A DNA stretch of 64,000 nucleotides from Haemaphysalis longicornis. Lineage: Eukaryota; Arthropoda; Arachnida; Ixodida; Ixodidae. This document shows positions 34,101-45,809 of the stretch, piece after piece. Every line of letters begins with the position of its first letter. Within the stretch, counting starts at the first letter, position 1. The notes under the pieces are model-generated. The model did not search any database. It saw only the letters and a list, made by a program, of their open reading frames with translations, and was not told where the DNA came from. The stretch is taken from the NCBI GenBank assembly GCA_013339765.2, contig JABSTR010001570.1, positions 1 to 64,000 on the forward strand, read 5' to 3'. Both the position numbers and the translations under genes were made by a program.

Positions 34101-35830
34101 GGTTTTTTTATTGTGGGGCTTTCTGAAGGTTTGAAAATGGAAAAGAGGATTGGAAAAGATGTCACCAATTAGTTGTACATCTAAGTAATGTTCAAGTTTC
34201 AAGTAGGAGGAACACACACACACACTGGCCTTCCCGTTAGGGGAGGGGGTGTCCGGCATATTTCTAAATGGCACATTACGGCTGGTGCGGCAGGATGGAA
34301 GCGCACCAGTGTTCATTTCTGACTGCTGAACATGAAACGTTAGTCGGTCACCCATTAAACATTATATAGAGAGAATTTTAAGGGCAAATTCTGGGGTTTT
34401 TTGTAGCATTTTAGGTTTGTCCCTTACATACTCGACATGCTCTAAGGCGGACGGTGAACCGTGGCGCTTGCGAGCAACTGCGTACGGCCGCCTGAGAAGG
34501 CTGCACATGACCAAATAGGGTGGAACAAGTTGGGTAGCACAGATGCCGCAGTGCAGGTGCCACAGTGAGGGCACCTGAAAAAGGAGGGATGCCGTAGGTT
34601 ACAAATAACTGAATTTCTGCAATTTTTTTAATTTGACGAGCCTGTTGTTGTGATAGGTACAACTACAGATTTGTCCCAGATTGGTCGAATGTAACTTGCG
34701 GCATGCTCGCAAGTAGTTGCGATCGAGAAATAATGTCGTTTTGGAGTTTCCGGGAATATAAAGCGGACTAATTCTGACCAAAACATTGCTCACGCGGGAA
34801 AAATGTAAGCACAACTCTTGGTATTTAAGGAAGAAACGCATTTTTAAAAATTATGCATAATTACATGCGGGAAATAACATCTCAATACTTACAACTAGAA
34901 ATCAAGAGGTTCCATATGTCTGTCGGTTTTTTAATGCTTAGAGAGCATATCTCAGACGGCATTCGTTATTTCGGGAATACTACCTGCTCCAGTAAATTGA
35001 TGGATGTGGCCTTTTGTAGTTACCCGGACGTGGAGTGCTCGGTCCGCGCAGTGGTGGCCGCTTTTATAATGAAGGCCAAAACCGAAGACGCCTGCGCTGA
35101 CATTTGAGTGCACAATAAAGACTCCCACGTGGTTAAAATAATTCGGAATCATCTAATGCAGCTCCGCTTATAGCGCAATAGTAACTCGGACACGTTTAAT
35201 TCCACAGACATCATAATTTCTAAAGCCATATTCTGCAGTGCATCGTTAAAGTGGCATTTGGCAGTGCGAATATTATCTTATCTCTGACCAGGGGGTGACA
35301 ACCATCCCAACGCATCCCGCGGTGATCCGGGTGATGTCATTTGGGAGTGCAGATAGTTTTGTTTCTTATCGGGTTATTTTTTTACATAATCTTATTTATT
35401 TGTTTTTAGGGGCGATGCACCGTAGTGGCTCCGGCTGTCGGCGTCTCTGGTCGTCACGGTAAATTAAGCTGTCGAACGATGCTAACAAAACAAGTACCAG
35501 ATAAATAAAACCGGTTCAAAATACACATGCTATCCAACAAATTTAAAATGCTGGAAGCAGCAGTATTTAATTGCAATAATAGCAGAAGGAAGGAAGGAAG
35601 AATGTAGAAGAAAGGCAGGAAAGTTAACCTGGCTAGAGCCTAGTTTGCTATCCTGCACGTGGGAAAGGGGAAATGGGCAAAAAAGAGAGAAATTCCATAA
35701 ATTCGGTTTAAATTGGTCTCAATTGCTAGGTATTCTTCTGTAAAGCAGACTTAGCATGCGGCGGTGCGGGGCACAAAAACAACTTACAGCCAGTCTTTCT
35801 GTAATTCAATTTCTTAAATTGGTTCAACGC
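34101..35830. other. Unassigned sequence
   Basis: Minus frames at 34098-34355, 34362-34574 and 34599-34841 could be the poorly conserved N-terminal part of the Penelope element, but I cannot match them. A short GCACCGTAGTGG-CTCCGG piece at 35415-35435 resembles a Ruka SINE tail. GGAAGGAAGGAAGAATG at 35588 starts a purine-rich stretch that looks like a dispersed repeat. Confidence 0.35.
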
Positions 35831-35834
35831 AAGA

Positions 35835-35990
35835 GAGGGCGCCGACCCCTCCGCAAGCGTAAGATTGCTTCGGTATCCGGTCAGCGCGTGCCGGCGGCGC
35901 GAGAGACCCAAACTCTTGGAATACACATATACACTGCATGCTTCGCCCCTCCACAGATTTCACGTTACTGGAGATGGCCCAGGATTTGTT
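35835..35990 (+). repeat. Dispersed repeat, copy B
   Basis: This is the partner of 24191-24360. It keeps the block order GGCGCCG, GATTGCT, TCAGCGCG, AGAGACCCA, TTGGAATACAC, GCATGCTTCGCCCCTC and GAGATGGCCCAGGATTT, with roughly a quarter of positions changed and small indels. The conserved spacing suggests both copies derive from one master sequence. Confidence 0.65.
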
Positions 35991-36950
35991 TTGATACTGT
36001 CATCCCAGTATTGGCCTACTGCAGGCGTGGGAGGTGACAATGCTCCGTGGTTACAGATGAAAAAGGAAGGGCGTTTTGAGAAATGCAGGCACATTGTCTA
36101 GCTGGGAAATGCAACATGAAGGCAATTACCACTCGCTTTACAAAACCAGGTGATAATATTTCTAACAGTGCGCTTGTACGCATACGTCCCTGACAATTTG
36201 AAAAAAAGTTTGCAGGTAATATTCTTACTGTGGTTCAGATAACAAATTCAATTATTTTAGTGCTCTAAGACAAACAGGTGTAGAGAAGGCACTTTTTGCG
36301 ACTAGTTAGATGCCGCAAATTCATGCTTTGACAATTACATAACAGTCAACATATCTGCTAAAAATAAATCGTGCAGTCAGCCGTTGGAGTGTATCGAGAT
36401 TAGAAATATATCCTAAAGTGCGTGAGTCAGATACACTTAGAATACTTAATAGTTGGTTGTAATATAGTTTTCTAACCCAGACATTTTATTCAAAGTAGCA
36501 TTATACACGTTTCTTTTGGTGGACACAAAACGTTCTTGGCGTTATTACAAAAATTCTCTACATATTCATCCCAACGGCAATCCGACGTAAGCTTCAAATC
36601 AAAGTATAAAATGTTGATACTTCCGTTAACGCAGCTCCTTCAATACAATAATCTAAAATCGTAAAAAGTACTTTTCTAGTAATAGACACAGGCACTTCTT
36701 TTCAGTGTCCAAAACAACGTGCTAGTTGTGACGCCATTTTTACAGATTAAAAATATTTCCATTTGATGGGTACGCGTTTTAATATGGTTCTGTAATACGC
36801 AGACACCCGTAAAGAATGTTATGAGAACGGTCATGTCATGCGTCATGTCACTGATAAAAAGCAGAAAAAATTTATTAACGGTTACTACACTTCGTAATGC
36901 AAAATGTGGGCGCAGAGTGGCCTGCAGTCTTTTCGGTCACGGAGAATATT
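35991..36950. other. Unassigned AT-rich sequence
   Basis: No frames above 80 codons and no recognised repeat. Composition is strongly AT-rich from 36100 to 36900. Confidence 0.45.
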
Positions 36951-36954
36951 TGCT

Positions 36955-37200
36955 GATTGATTGATTGATTGTAGGGTTTATTGCGCCGACGCAACGCGGG
37001 CGATGAGGCGCACCGTAGTGGAGGGCTCCGGATTAATTTTGACCACCTGGGGATCTTTAACGTGCGCTGAAATCTCGTACACACGTTCGTTTTCGCTTTT
37101 CGCCTCCATCAGAAAAGCGGCCGCCGCGGCCGGGAATCGAACGCGCGACCTGGCGCTCAGCAGCGCAACGCCAGCATATCTGGTGTCTCTCAGGAACTGA
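36955..37200 (-). repeat. Ruka-type tRNA-derived SINE, near full length
   Basis: On the minus strand the head reads GGCGTTGCGCTGCTGAGCGC, then the B box GCGTTCGATTCCCGG. The body follows: CGGCGGCCGCTTTTCTGATG, GAGGCGAAAAGCGAAAACG, 'GCACGTTAAAGATCCCCAGG', TGGTCAAAATTAATCCGGAG and CCCTCCACTACGGTGCG. It ends in AAACCC-ACAATCAATCAATCA, the simple TCAA tail. These landmarks are those of the Ruka SINE of hard ticks, and they are the best single clue to the organism. SINEs of this type are transcribed by RNA polymerase III and moved by a partner LINE. Confidence 0.9.
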
Positions 37201-37705
37201 TCACGGGATCAGCAAACATGGGAGGGGAGGGAGAGAAGGCGTGCGCTACTCTGCTGTTGTCTCACAGCGTGTCGCCAATGCCGGACAGTGTGATGGTGCA
37301 AATCGTGCTTGAACCTGCGCCAATGTCAAGTGGTTTGAACCTCCCGCGCAAATTTCCTGTGGTTTAAATTAGCGACGAACGGAACAGCGTCTTCAGAAAG
37401 TGTCAGGGGGAAGGTCGTCCTTGGCGGCGACACATGAAACAACAATAAGGGGAAGGCAGTGAGAGAGATGACGCCCTAGCCAGAAGTGCCGCCCTCGTCT
37501 TCACCCTTCACCGGAGGCTCCTTTCGGTTTTCTTTCTGCCGTTTGTGAGGTCGCTCTGTCGGTTGCGCGGACCTAAACTGATCCCGATACCGCTAACCAG
37601 GGAACCGCTGCCACAGGGTGGCGCCTTAAAATAAGATGGCCGTATTCACTTACGGGAATGTGAACCGTAATGAGTTGGGGAACAAAGGCGTCTTAAGGAA
37701 ATGTT
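37201..37705. other. GC-richer unassigned sequence
   Basis: No long open frame. Two short shared blocks, AGTGGTTTGAACCTCCCGCGC and CTGTGGTTTAAATTAGCG, look like a local partial repeat (37329-37380). No gene is supported. Confidence 0.35.
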
Positions 37706-37709
37706 AGTA

Positions 37710-38090
37710 AAAATTACGAAGATAAAGCTATGGGCGTGGGCAGGGTGCGTAATGCGTAATACGAACGCAGATACCTATTGCTCCTTAGGAGTAAAATAGT
37801 AGATCCCTAGAGAAGGCACTCGTGGAAGAGGGCGGCAGAAAGTTAGGTGACCTCATGAAATCAAGAAATTGCGGGCATAAAGTTGTCGCAGTTAGCACAG
37901 GGCCGGGATAAATGGATACCGATGGCAGTGGACTTTGCCCTGCAGTGGGCGCAGACATGCTGATTATGATGATGATGGTGATCATGCCGATGACGATGCT
38001 GCTGTTGCTGATGATGGCGATGACGACGAAAATTGCGAATAATAGGATGATGATTATGGTAATGATGATTATTATTATGTACTTCCCAGG
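37710..38090 (+). pseudogene. RTE-clade LINE 3' end
   Basis: The sequence reads KLWAWAGCVMRNTN, then after a short rearrangement GRKLGDLMKSRNCGHKVVAV and STGPG before a stop, followed by GGCAGTGGACTTTGCCCTGC, 'AGTGGGCGCAGACATGCTGA' and a long degenerate ATGATG repeat (37967-38085). The RTE copy at 58740-58992 has the same end (DKLVTVGTGPG, GCCTGTAGTGGGCGTAGATA), so both belong to one subfamily. Confidence 0.8.
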
Positions 38091-38111
38091 AGTACTGCAG
38101 ACTCTAGCCTC

Positions 38112-40900
38112 TTAAGACCTTTTGTCCCACCACAGGGACATCCTTTCAAAGGCGGCGAAATCTACAACGGCTGTTGCAGCGTACAGAACCAATGTTCCTC
38201 TAGGAGGGCAAGGTCTGTGGCGTCATCTACCTTGATCTCGGCGAAATTTCTCTTTCCCGCTCGGAGAAAACAGGGCGGCAATCAGCGCCAGCACGTTTTA
38301 TGCGAGGCTGCGAGGTAAGTCGCTTTATTGTTGTTCATAACGCTTTCCATTTAAAAAAATTGCAACGGAGTGTGAAGGTTTAATGCCTGGAGAACACATT
38401 GACACAGTTTCGAGAAACACATTGACTTTAGTGTGACATTCGCAGCCTATTAAGTGTAGTGTCCTCGCACAGGTACATTGGGTTCATGTGCGTGTTTATT
38501 TTGAAGTCAGATGGCTGACTAGCGCATTCTTTTTTCATGAAAGTTTACCAGTGGGGATTAAAGTCTCACTTCCCTTTGCTTTGTAATTTCAGGCTTATCC
38601 ACCAAGAATGCAGACGAAGTATTGCAATCAATTTGCGACCGTAAAACTTCCCATATTTCGGACTCCGAGAATGAAGACGACGTCGACGACGTGAATGCCA
38701 CGTATGATTCCGACACTGAGAAGTATGCTGGTTTATCTGCTGAAAGTGACGACGACTGCTCCAGCGGCGCAGGCATTTCGCAAAGGCGTCCTCTGTGGAA
38801 GGCCGCAATTTCTTCACGACCAAACAATGTGCCTGTTCTCGAGACGGGGTGTGTTTTTTCGCAAACGAGATTAGAGTTCTCGCCTGCCGGCTACTACAAG
38901 CAGTACGTAGATAACAACATGGCCGAGAAAACAAACCACAGAATTCTAACAGAGCGTCTAAAATCAGTGTCTAAAATCACTGGTCAGGAAGTAAACCGTT
39001 TCTGGGTTGTTCCATGCTGATGGGAGTGATTGGCTATCCAAAAATACGATTTTTGTGGAAAAAGGGACTGGCTGTTAGCTCAGTAGCCGACACCATGCCA
39101 CGGGATCGCTTTTTTCTTACTGCGATCTAACCTCTGCTGCCAACGTGACGATGACATCAGTGATGACGACAAGAAGAACTTTGGTAGGTTGCGCGTTTCG
39201 TTGATATGGTGCGGAAGGGCTGCTTGAGCTTTGAAAGGCCTAACTGCTTCTGTGTGGATGAACAAGTCATACCCTTTTCAGGACGCTGTCCTATGCAGCA
39301 GTATATTCCTAACAAACCAAATCCTGTGGGCCTGAAAAAAACTTTGTTCTCGCAGGAAAGGACGGGTTATTTATGATTTCGCAATTTACAAAGGCAAAGA
39401 GACGTTTGCAGACTTTGGCCTTGGCATATCAGGTGACTCAGTCTTGAAGCTGGTTGAGATGGTGCCTGCGGGCTCCACGCTTTACTGTGACTGTTGGTTT
39501 TCTTCGATCGGTTTGATAGATGAGCTCATGAAGAAGGACATTTTTGGCACAGGCACTCTGATGAAGAAGCGAATGCCAAAAGAGGCCAATTTCACAAATG
39601 ACAAGGATTTGGTCAAGAAATTTCGGGGCACTTCGGAGCAGTGACTGCGACAAGACAGCACGCTTGCATGCACAAAATGAGTCGACAAAAAGCCCATTGT
39701 GATGCTGTCGGCTGCCTTTGGAGTAGAGCCTGAAGCTTAGTGCAAAAGGTGGTGCAAGAAAGACAAGAAGTTTCCCGTTGTCCCGCGCCCATCCGTCATC
39801 AGAAACTACAATGCAAATACGGGTGGTGTTGACTTAGCTGACAGAATGCTCACCCTATATGCTCAAAGGAGCTGCACAAACAGGTGGACACTGCGCACAA
39901 TTCTTCACATGTCTGATCTTGCTTGCGTAAACACCTGGCTTCAGTACAGAGCAGACAAAAAGGCAGAGGGCATCCAAAAAAAAGGATTCTGGACAACCTT
40001 GATTTCAAGCTTAGCGTGGCAGAAGCATTGATATTGCAGAAGGTGATTGCAACTCGTCAAGATGACGAAGATGACGTACAGATCCCGCCAAGGAAGAGGC
40101 CAAAAGCTCTGCCTTCAGAAAATTTCCGCAAAACACACGCACTTCATTTGCCAATGATGGACGACATGCGAAATGGAGCAAGGTGCCGGAACGCTGGCTG
40201 CAGCATGAAGACACGCCACAGATGTGCTTTGTGCGACGTGTACCTTTGCATAGAAGTTGGCAGAAACTGCTTCTATGAATTCCATTCGTGAGTTCTGTCG
40301 CAAAGGAATTGCGCTGATAGCTTGACTCACTAGTGTGGTGGGTTAAGAACACCCAAAGAGTGCTAATGTTGTGCTTGAAATGTGTCACAAGAACAAATAA
40401 AATCAACCTAATCTCTCTTTCTCTAAAGTTCATCTTCGAAGCCGTTATTTACAGCCCTTTCCAATTACGCAGAAATGTATACGTACTATTATGAGCAATA
40501 TGAAAGGGAACACAGGAAGGCGTGGCAAACAGCCTCGAAACAGACTCAGAGCGATACGCGGATGGCGCTGTGAAAACCAAAGGGAGAAAGGAGGGCGCTC
40601 TTCCACTAACTGTTGGCACTACCACCACGCTGGCATTTCTAAAAAGCAGCAGCTTACGTCATTTCGCCGATAATATGGTATCGTCCGACAGCTGATAAGA
40701 CTAACGGCGAGAATGGGAACAGTTGTTAGAACAGCATTCCTCTTACCACTTTGTTTCCGACAGCGGCCGCTTGTTTCCGACAGCTGGGTCTGAGGGTGTT
40801 TTCGGCGCGTTTCCTGTGTTCCCTTTCATACTGCTCGTAATAGTGCTTCTAGCCATGCCTAAGGATGGGCCCTGTGTCCCTGCAGGGGGACAAGGAATTA
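38112..40900 (+). mobile_element. piggyBac-type DNA transposon
   Basis: The left end is TTAA (38112-38115) followed by GACCTTTTGTCCCACCACAG and GGACA. The right end, read on the minus strand from 40900, is TAAT-TCCTTGTCCCCCTGCAG and GGACA. The shared order (four-base site, T-rich step, TTGTCCC, a short spacer, CAGGGACA) supports terminal inverted repeats about 30 bp long, with the right-hand TTAA mutated. The ends enclose the transposase remnant at 38593-40291. The element is about 2.8 kb, the usual size for piggyBac. Confidence 0.65.
38593..40291 (+). pseudogene. piggyBac transposase (PGBD4-like), decayed but near full length
   Basis: An acidic N-terminus (ISDSENEDDVDDV and ESDDDCSSGAG) leads to FSPAGYYKQYVDNNMAEKTN and ITGQEVNRFW. 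A frameshift at about 39015 is followed by MGVIGYPKIRF-like sequence, then MPRDRFFLLRSNL and ISDDDKKNFGRL. The catalytic aspartate codons all survive: VDEQ at 39257, YCDCWFSS at 39489 and GGVDLADRM at 39831. The C-terminal Cys-rich finger reads CRNAGCSMKTRHRCALCDVY and LCIEVGRNCFYEFH. Breaks: frameshifts near 39015, 39200-39360 and 40000, and a stop after GTSEQ (39642). A donor-like GAG|GTAAGT at 38311 and acceptor TTTGTAATTTCAG at 38580-38592 suggest an intron before the conserved part. No good ATG is seen. Confidence 0.92.
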
Positions 40901-41756
40901 CTTGTTGTTAGGCTCTGCGCACATTCACAATTATTTTTTGTGGGTTTCACGCAACACAACAGTAAATATAAGAACTTCGTCAAACTTCGTCAACAAATTA
41001 TTCTCTGGCCTAAGGAGGCTAGAGGCGAGTAGGGAGATTTGCAGCATTCTCATACGACCAAAAGCTCCTTATTAATCAGGCATGAGGCAAACCGTTCTAA
41101 TAACCGGTGGCAATTGAATAAAATAATAATTTTAATAGCATTTGCTGTGTGATACCGTACAGAAAGCTTTTGCAAGCTCGAATATTATAATGCCTATTTG
41201 GCACCGACTATTTACTGTGTAGGAAAGGTCATGGATAGTTTGAATTAGTTGAGTTACCGTGGAGAGTCTCTGAAGGAATCCATAATGGCATTTGTTGAGA
41301 ATGTGCTAATCATCAACGTAAAATAACACCTGTCCTACTCCAGTGACATCACTTTGAGGCTTCACTCTGCACGCACTATTCTACAACTGTTACTTTTAAA
41401 ATTTACAGTGTTATGAATTTTGCGAACCGGGCACGTTTCGTCCCAATTTCAGGCCAATCCCCCAAGTGGCCGTGTTAAACGAAGTAAGGTAAAGCAACAA
41501 AACAACAACTATTCATATTTGCTTGCTTTATTTCATTTTGCTTTTCACCACTTTTGTTCGAAGAAGCTATCCACCGTCGTTTCTTTTTCATAGAGTTTAA
41601 CCCCCTCATAACCCTCTCTTCTTCTCGCGGCCTTCCCACCGCCGTTTACCGTCCCTCTGGCTCACGCGGTTACTTTAATTCTTAGCTCTTCCCTTTACGC
41701 TTTTCCATGCCCCGCTTCCTACCATACGACGGTGACGCTGAACAAAACGCGTTAAA
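40901..41756. other. Unassigned AT-rich sequence
   Basis: No frames above 60 codons. A pyrimidine-rich tract lies at 41570-41700. Nothing is recognised. Confidence 0.45.
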
Positions 41757-43480
41757 ATGTGTAAAGATCGCCTCTTACAATTGGTACGCGCCGTCGATTC
41801 TATGGTAGCGAGGACAATGAACAGATGCAACAAGCCATCAAGCTATGGCGTCAGCGTACGCGGCCGATCTCTGCAGGCAGAACTGGCTTCAGATGTGCGA
41901 TGCTCTTCAAGGAAGACTATGTACGTCCAAGACGTGGAACATCGTCCGCTACCTAATCGACCGTAGTGGGAGTGAAACCAGTAAGACGATGCAAGCCACC
42001 ATTCACCAATTTCCTGGCACTCAATAAGACCTCTTACGGAAGCTACAGGCAATACATGTTTCGCCTACACCCAGCGTGCAGTTGCCAGAGTACGGGGCAC
42101 GTCCCAATGCAGATCTTGATTGCCCAATAACATCAGCTGAAGTGAGGGCGGTTTTGCTTAAGATCCACCGGAACACCTCCCGTGGCATGAACCGCGTGTC
42201 GAACAAGGCCCTTAGAAACCTCGACGACGGCTCCATGGAGGCTTTCAGCACCTACATGAACGAGTGTTGAAATAGGGGCGGTGCCACCGGGCTGGAAAGA
42301 AGCAGGGATTCGTCTCCTTCCAAAAGCAGACAAAACACCTTGCATGGATAACCTTCGCGCCATCTCCCTCACATCGTGCATCGGAAAGCTAATGGAACAC
42401 GTCCTTCTTAGCCGTGTACAAAGGCTTCTTGAAACGACGGACCAAATGCTTCGCTCGATGTTCGGGTTCCGCCCGCACCTCTCAGCTCAAGACATACTAC
42501 TCCAGCTGAAGAAGGACATATTTGAGGCAGCCATCGGCACCCCACCTAAAGCGATCTTGGCTTTAGACCTGAAGGGTGCGTTTGACAATGTAACACACGA
42601 AGCAATTCTCACAAATCTTGGCGACCTGGGTTGTGGGGAAAAGACGTACTAAGTCATCAAGAATTTTCTGTCCGATAGAACTGCGATCATGAAAATGGGC
42701 GACATACAATCTTCCCCCATAAAATGTTGTAGTCATGGTACACCACAAGGGGCAGTGATATCGCCTCTAGTTTTCAACCTAGCCATTATAGGCCTTCCCC
42801 GACAATAAAAAAAATCCCCAAAATTAGGCATGCCCTATATGCTGACAATAAAACGATCTGGATTGCTAAAGGTGCTCCCGGCGTTATGCAAGACAGCCTA
42901 CAAACGGCAGCGGATGTCGTCCGCACCTACGCTAGCCGATGTGGTTTAATTTGTTATCTCGCAGAAGTCAGAACCCATATTAGTACAAAAATGCCGCCAG
43001 GGCCCTTCAGACAGCATCAAAGTTTGGCTCGACGGCATACTCATCGAACCGAAATCCTCAATCAAGATATTAGGAAAGACGTACCAGGAAAACTGCAAAA
43101 ACACCTTGATTATGAACAGGCTTCAAGAAACCACGGTTCAAATTGTTCGGATGCTGCGTAGGGTAGCAAACAGGAACCATGGACTAAAAAAAATGACGTG
43201 GTCCGCCTTGTGCAGGCCTTCGTCGTCTCCAGACTTGTTTACATGTCTCATGCGGTTTTGGGGGCATCGGAGCACGAAAAGCTAGACGTCCTTCTTTTCA
43301 AAGACATACAAACAAGCCCTGGCATTTCCTGCGAGCGCCTCTACGGTACGACGCACGGCTTTGGAACTGCACAACACCATCGAAGAGCTCATAGAGGCCC
43401 ACCTAACGGCGTTGAAATTAAGACTCGGAGAAAGCCTCTGGTATTTTATTTTGTGATTTGAGCGGAGCGTAGGATTTTTC
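41757..43480 (+). pseudogene. I-clade LINE remnant (RT)
   Basis: The linker (LCRQNWLQMCDALQGRLCTS, 41870-41925) leads to LPEYGARPNADLDCPITSAE (42080-42140) and NKALRNLDDGSMEAFSTYM. The frame 42281-42652 reads PPGWKEAGIRLLPKADKTP, LRAISLTSCIGKLMEHVLL, FGFRPHLSAQDILLQLKKD and 'AILALDLKGAFDNVTHEAIL'. 'HGTPQGAVISPLVFNLAIIG' follows at about 42735-42795. The catalytic box at about 42835 reads ALYADN, so the second catalytic aspartate of YADD is asparagine. The thumb is present (SIKVWLDGILIEPKSSIKIL, then LVQAFVVSRLVYMSHAVLGA, to 43460). Frameshifts and stops occur throughout. Endonuclease and RNase H are missing. Confidence 0.92.
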
Positions 43481-44058
43481 CTTGCCACAGCGGCAATCTA
43501 GTATAAGGGAGACAGAAGTACCTTTGCGGTCAAAATCCCAGGCTCTGCCTATATGACAGGCATTGTTTCAATTTAGCTCGATGTTTCTAGAATCGTGATC
43601 CCCCAGATAAATGTGTAAAGACCAAACACCGTGTCATTTCGATGCGCCAAGTGTGTCTCTGCAATTCACTATGGTGACTGCTGATTAGTCGTCTGTATTT
43701 CGCTTTGTATTGGGTTGAGGAGCAGAAGTTTGCTTCACCAAACTTGTTCGCCAGAAGAACGCTCCGCTGTTCTTGGCTAGGTGACCTATTATCACCGCCG
43801 CTATCGCCATTTCAACAAAAAATTCCATCAGTGACCTTTCAATTTTTCTTAAAAGCACAATTTAAGGCACTTCACTTTTGGTGCAAATGTCATCAACCCT
43901 AATGATCAGTACCGAAAAAAAAAACGCTACGGGAAGGTCACGGCGCGATCATCTGATATTAAAAGCACACTGAAAATATGTTCTGCCGAATCTAAGAAAC
44001 AATTATCAATGCAAGCAGGAAGCCTTTATACGACAAGTCAGCAAGAGCAGTTATATGT
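43481..44058. other. Unassigned sequence up to the inverted pair
   Basis: No frame above 65 codons. I looked here for the missing 5' part of the RTE LINE found at 50190 and 56928 and did not see endonuclease motifs. Confidence 0.4.
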
Positions 44059-44869
44059 CCTAGCAAACCACTAACATCTCTTCGATGTCCCAAAAAGATC
44101 CAAATGTCTATGTCCCAGCAGTATCTCTATTAAACATTCGTACAACGTGCAATATTTTAATGAAAATTTTTGGATGTTGAGAGAACGTTGCTGGTACCTT
44201 AATGTCGGACGCTCTTTCAACTCTGCTAAAGACGTACTCTTGATGTTGCTGCTGCTTCATTTGGGGACGGTATTTAGACATATTTTGCTGACGTTGTTCA
44301 GATGTTGCTGGTATGTCCGTTTTTTATTTCGAACATGTCTATCGCAGTTACATTTATTTTAGCTATATCTGCTATACTTTATTTTCAAACTCTCCGCAGG
44401 CATACTGTATTGAAGTTACCGAGGGGTTTTGTATGTTTGTGTAAGGATTTTGTACCGAGTGATGTTGTGTAAGTATTGTAATCCACCACTATTGCTTTGA
44501 ACCGTTGACCTTCAAAACAGTAGCCCAATACCCAACCTCACGGGAAGAGGCAGGGACTTAGTGCAGAATTCGTTCACAAGCGACGTTGCCAACGAGCCTT
44601 CTAAGGTGTGTTTTTTTTTGGGGGGGGGGGTCATTGTCGTCAAATCTGAACAGAATAAGATAGGATGATGAAGAAGACGCAATTAGCATAACGTTTACTT
44701 ACTACGTCATTTATCCTTCATGTTACGTACCGACTGCAGCATCATGAATTGAAAGTGTGAGCAAAGCAAATTTCGGGGCTGCCTTGATACAGAGGTTACT
44801 GTCAAACATCACTTGTAGGTTAAAGGGCAAGGTACTCTGCCTTTTTTGCCTTGAAAAAATTTCGATGAC

Positions 44870-45000
44870 CCCCTCATTGCAAAAAAAAAAACTAAAAAAA
44901 TCCGTGAGGTTTTGCCAAGATTCGAACCATAGACTTTCAAAACACAACACCAGCACCTAAGCTCCAATCCACTGGACCACGACGGAAAACAATGCGTGGA
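44870..45000 (-). repeat. tRNA-derived SINE, left arm only
   Basis: The minus strand reads CGTCGTGGTCCAGTGGATTG (A box TGGTCCAGTGGA) and, about 45 bases on, CTATGGTTCGAATCTTGG (B box GGTTCGAATCT), then a T-rich tail. The corresponding place in the right arm (about 55375-55400) lacks it, while the sequence on the inner side (GCGTGGACC, AAGAATTTGGTA) matches, so this insertion came after the two copies separated. Confidence 0.65.
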
Positions 45001-45620
45001 CCCAAGAATTTGGTACCCTAACAGGGGCTGCCAGCGAATATTGTTGGGTGGTTCGTTTTGGTCGTATTTGACAAATTTCGGCGGTGCTAACGCTTGTTTC
45101 TTCCGCACCGATCTTGGAGGCGAGGTCAATTATGCTAATACTGCAAGTGATGTAACCAAAGCTCCCTTATTTAAGCCAAGAAAAGCTATCGCGCTTCATC
45201 GTTCCCCCTATGCAAGCTACGGTAGCCGCGAATGAAATTGAATGCACCGCTAGATTTCTGGCGTTGATAAACTTTGTTCGTTACGCACCGATCTTGCAGA
45301 CAAGCCCATCATGCTAACACTACAAGCGATGTAGCCAGAGCTCCCGTATTTAACTCGCAAAAAGCTCTCCCAAACCCCCGATCTCCCCGATGAAAGCCAA
45401 GATAGCCACGGAGGAATGCGCACTTTCGAACATAAATAGCTTGTAATTTGCTTCAAGGCACCAAATTACCGCACGTTAAAAAAGGATTATTTTCTGCGAA
45501 TGTAATGACCCCAAACCAGGAGATGGACATGGAATCCGGACGATGTCGCGTGCTTTCGGATGCTTTCTGGCCCTGCGTCGACGCTGATATCTGGCGAGCA
45601 GCATAGACATCGGCGTAGCT

Positions 45621-45803
45621 ACATAGGAGCAGTGGGAGAGTGAACTTGCCAGCTCGGACCTAAGTAAGCAGCTTTGGCTCGCTGAAAGGGCGAAGACGGC
45701 AGGCCGCACCAACGGTCCTGGACTGAGGACTGGACTGAGGACCCCGCCCACTTCCAAGCTCGATCTACCTGTTCGATAAAGTTTTCTCCTGACCATCCTC
45801 CTC
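45621..45803. repeat. 183-bp insertion, left arm only
   Basis: Both arms share GCGTAGCT before and CCGCGTCAG after this point (right arm at about 54740-54760), but only the left arm has the intervening sequence. It contains a tandem CTGGACTGAGGA pair and ends TTCGATAAAGTTTTCTCC, which looks like the end of an LTR. It may be a small solo LTR or other short element. Confidence 0.6.
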
Positions 45804-45809
45804 CCGCGT

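Noticed and set aside
36955..37200. A functional tRNA gene
   Set aside because: The A and B boxes are present, but the cloverleaf is not closed, and the tRNA-like head is followed by a SINE body with a TCAA tail. The same applies at 2229, 11392, 12528, 25105 and 44870.
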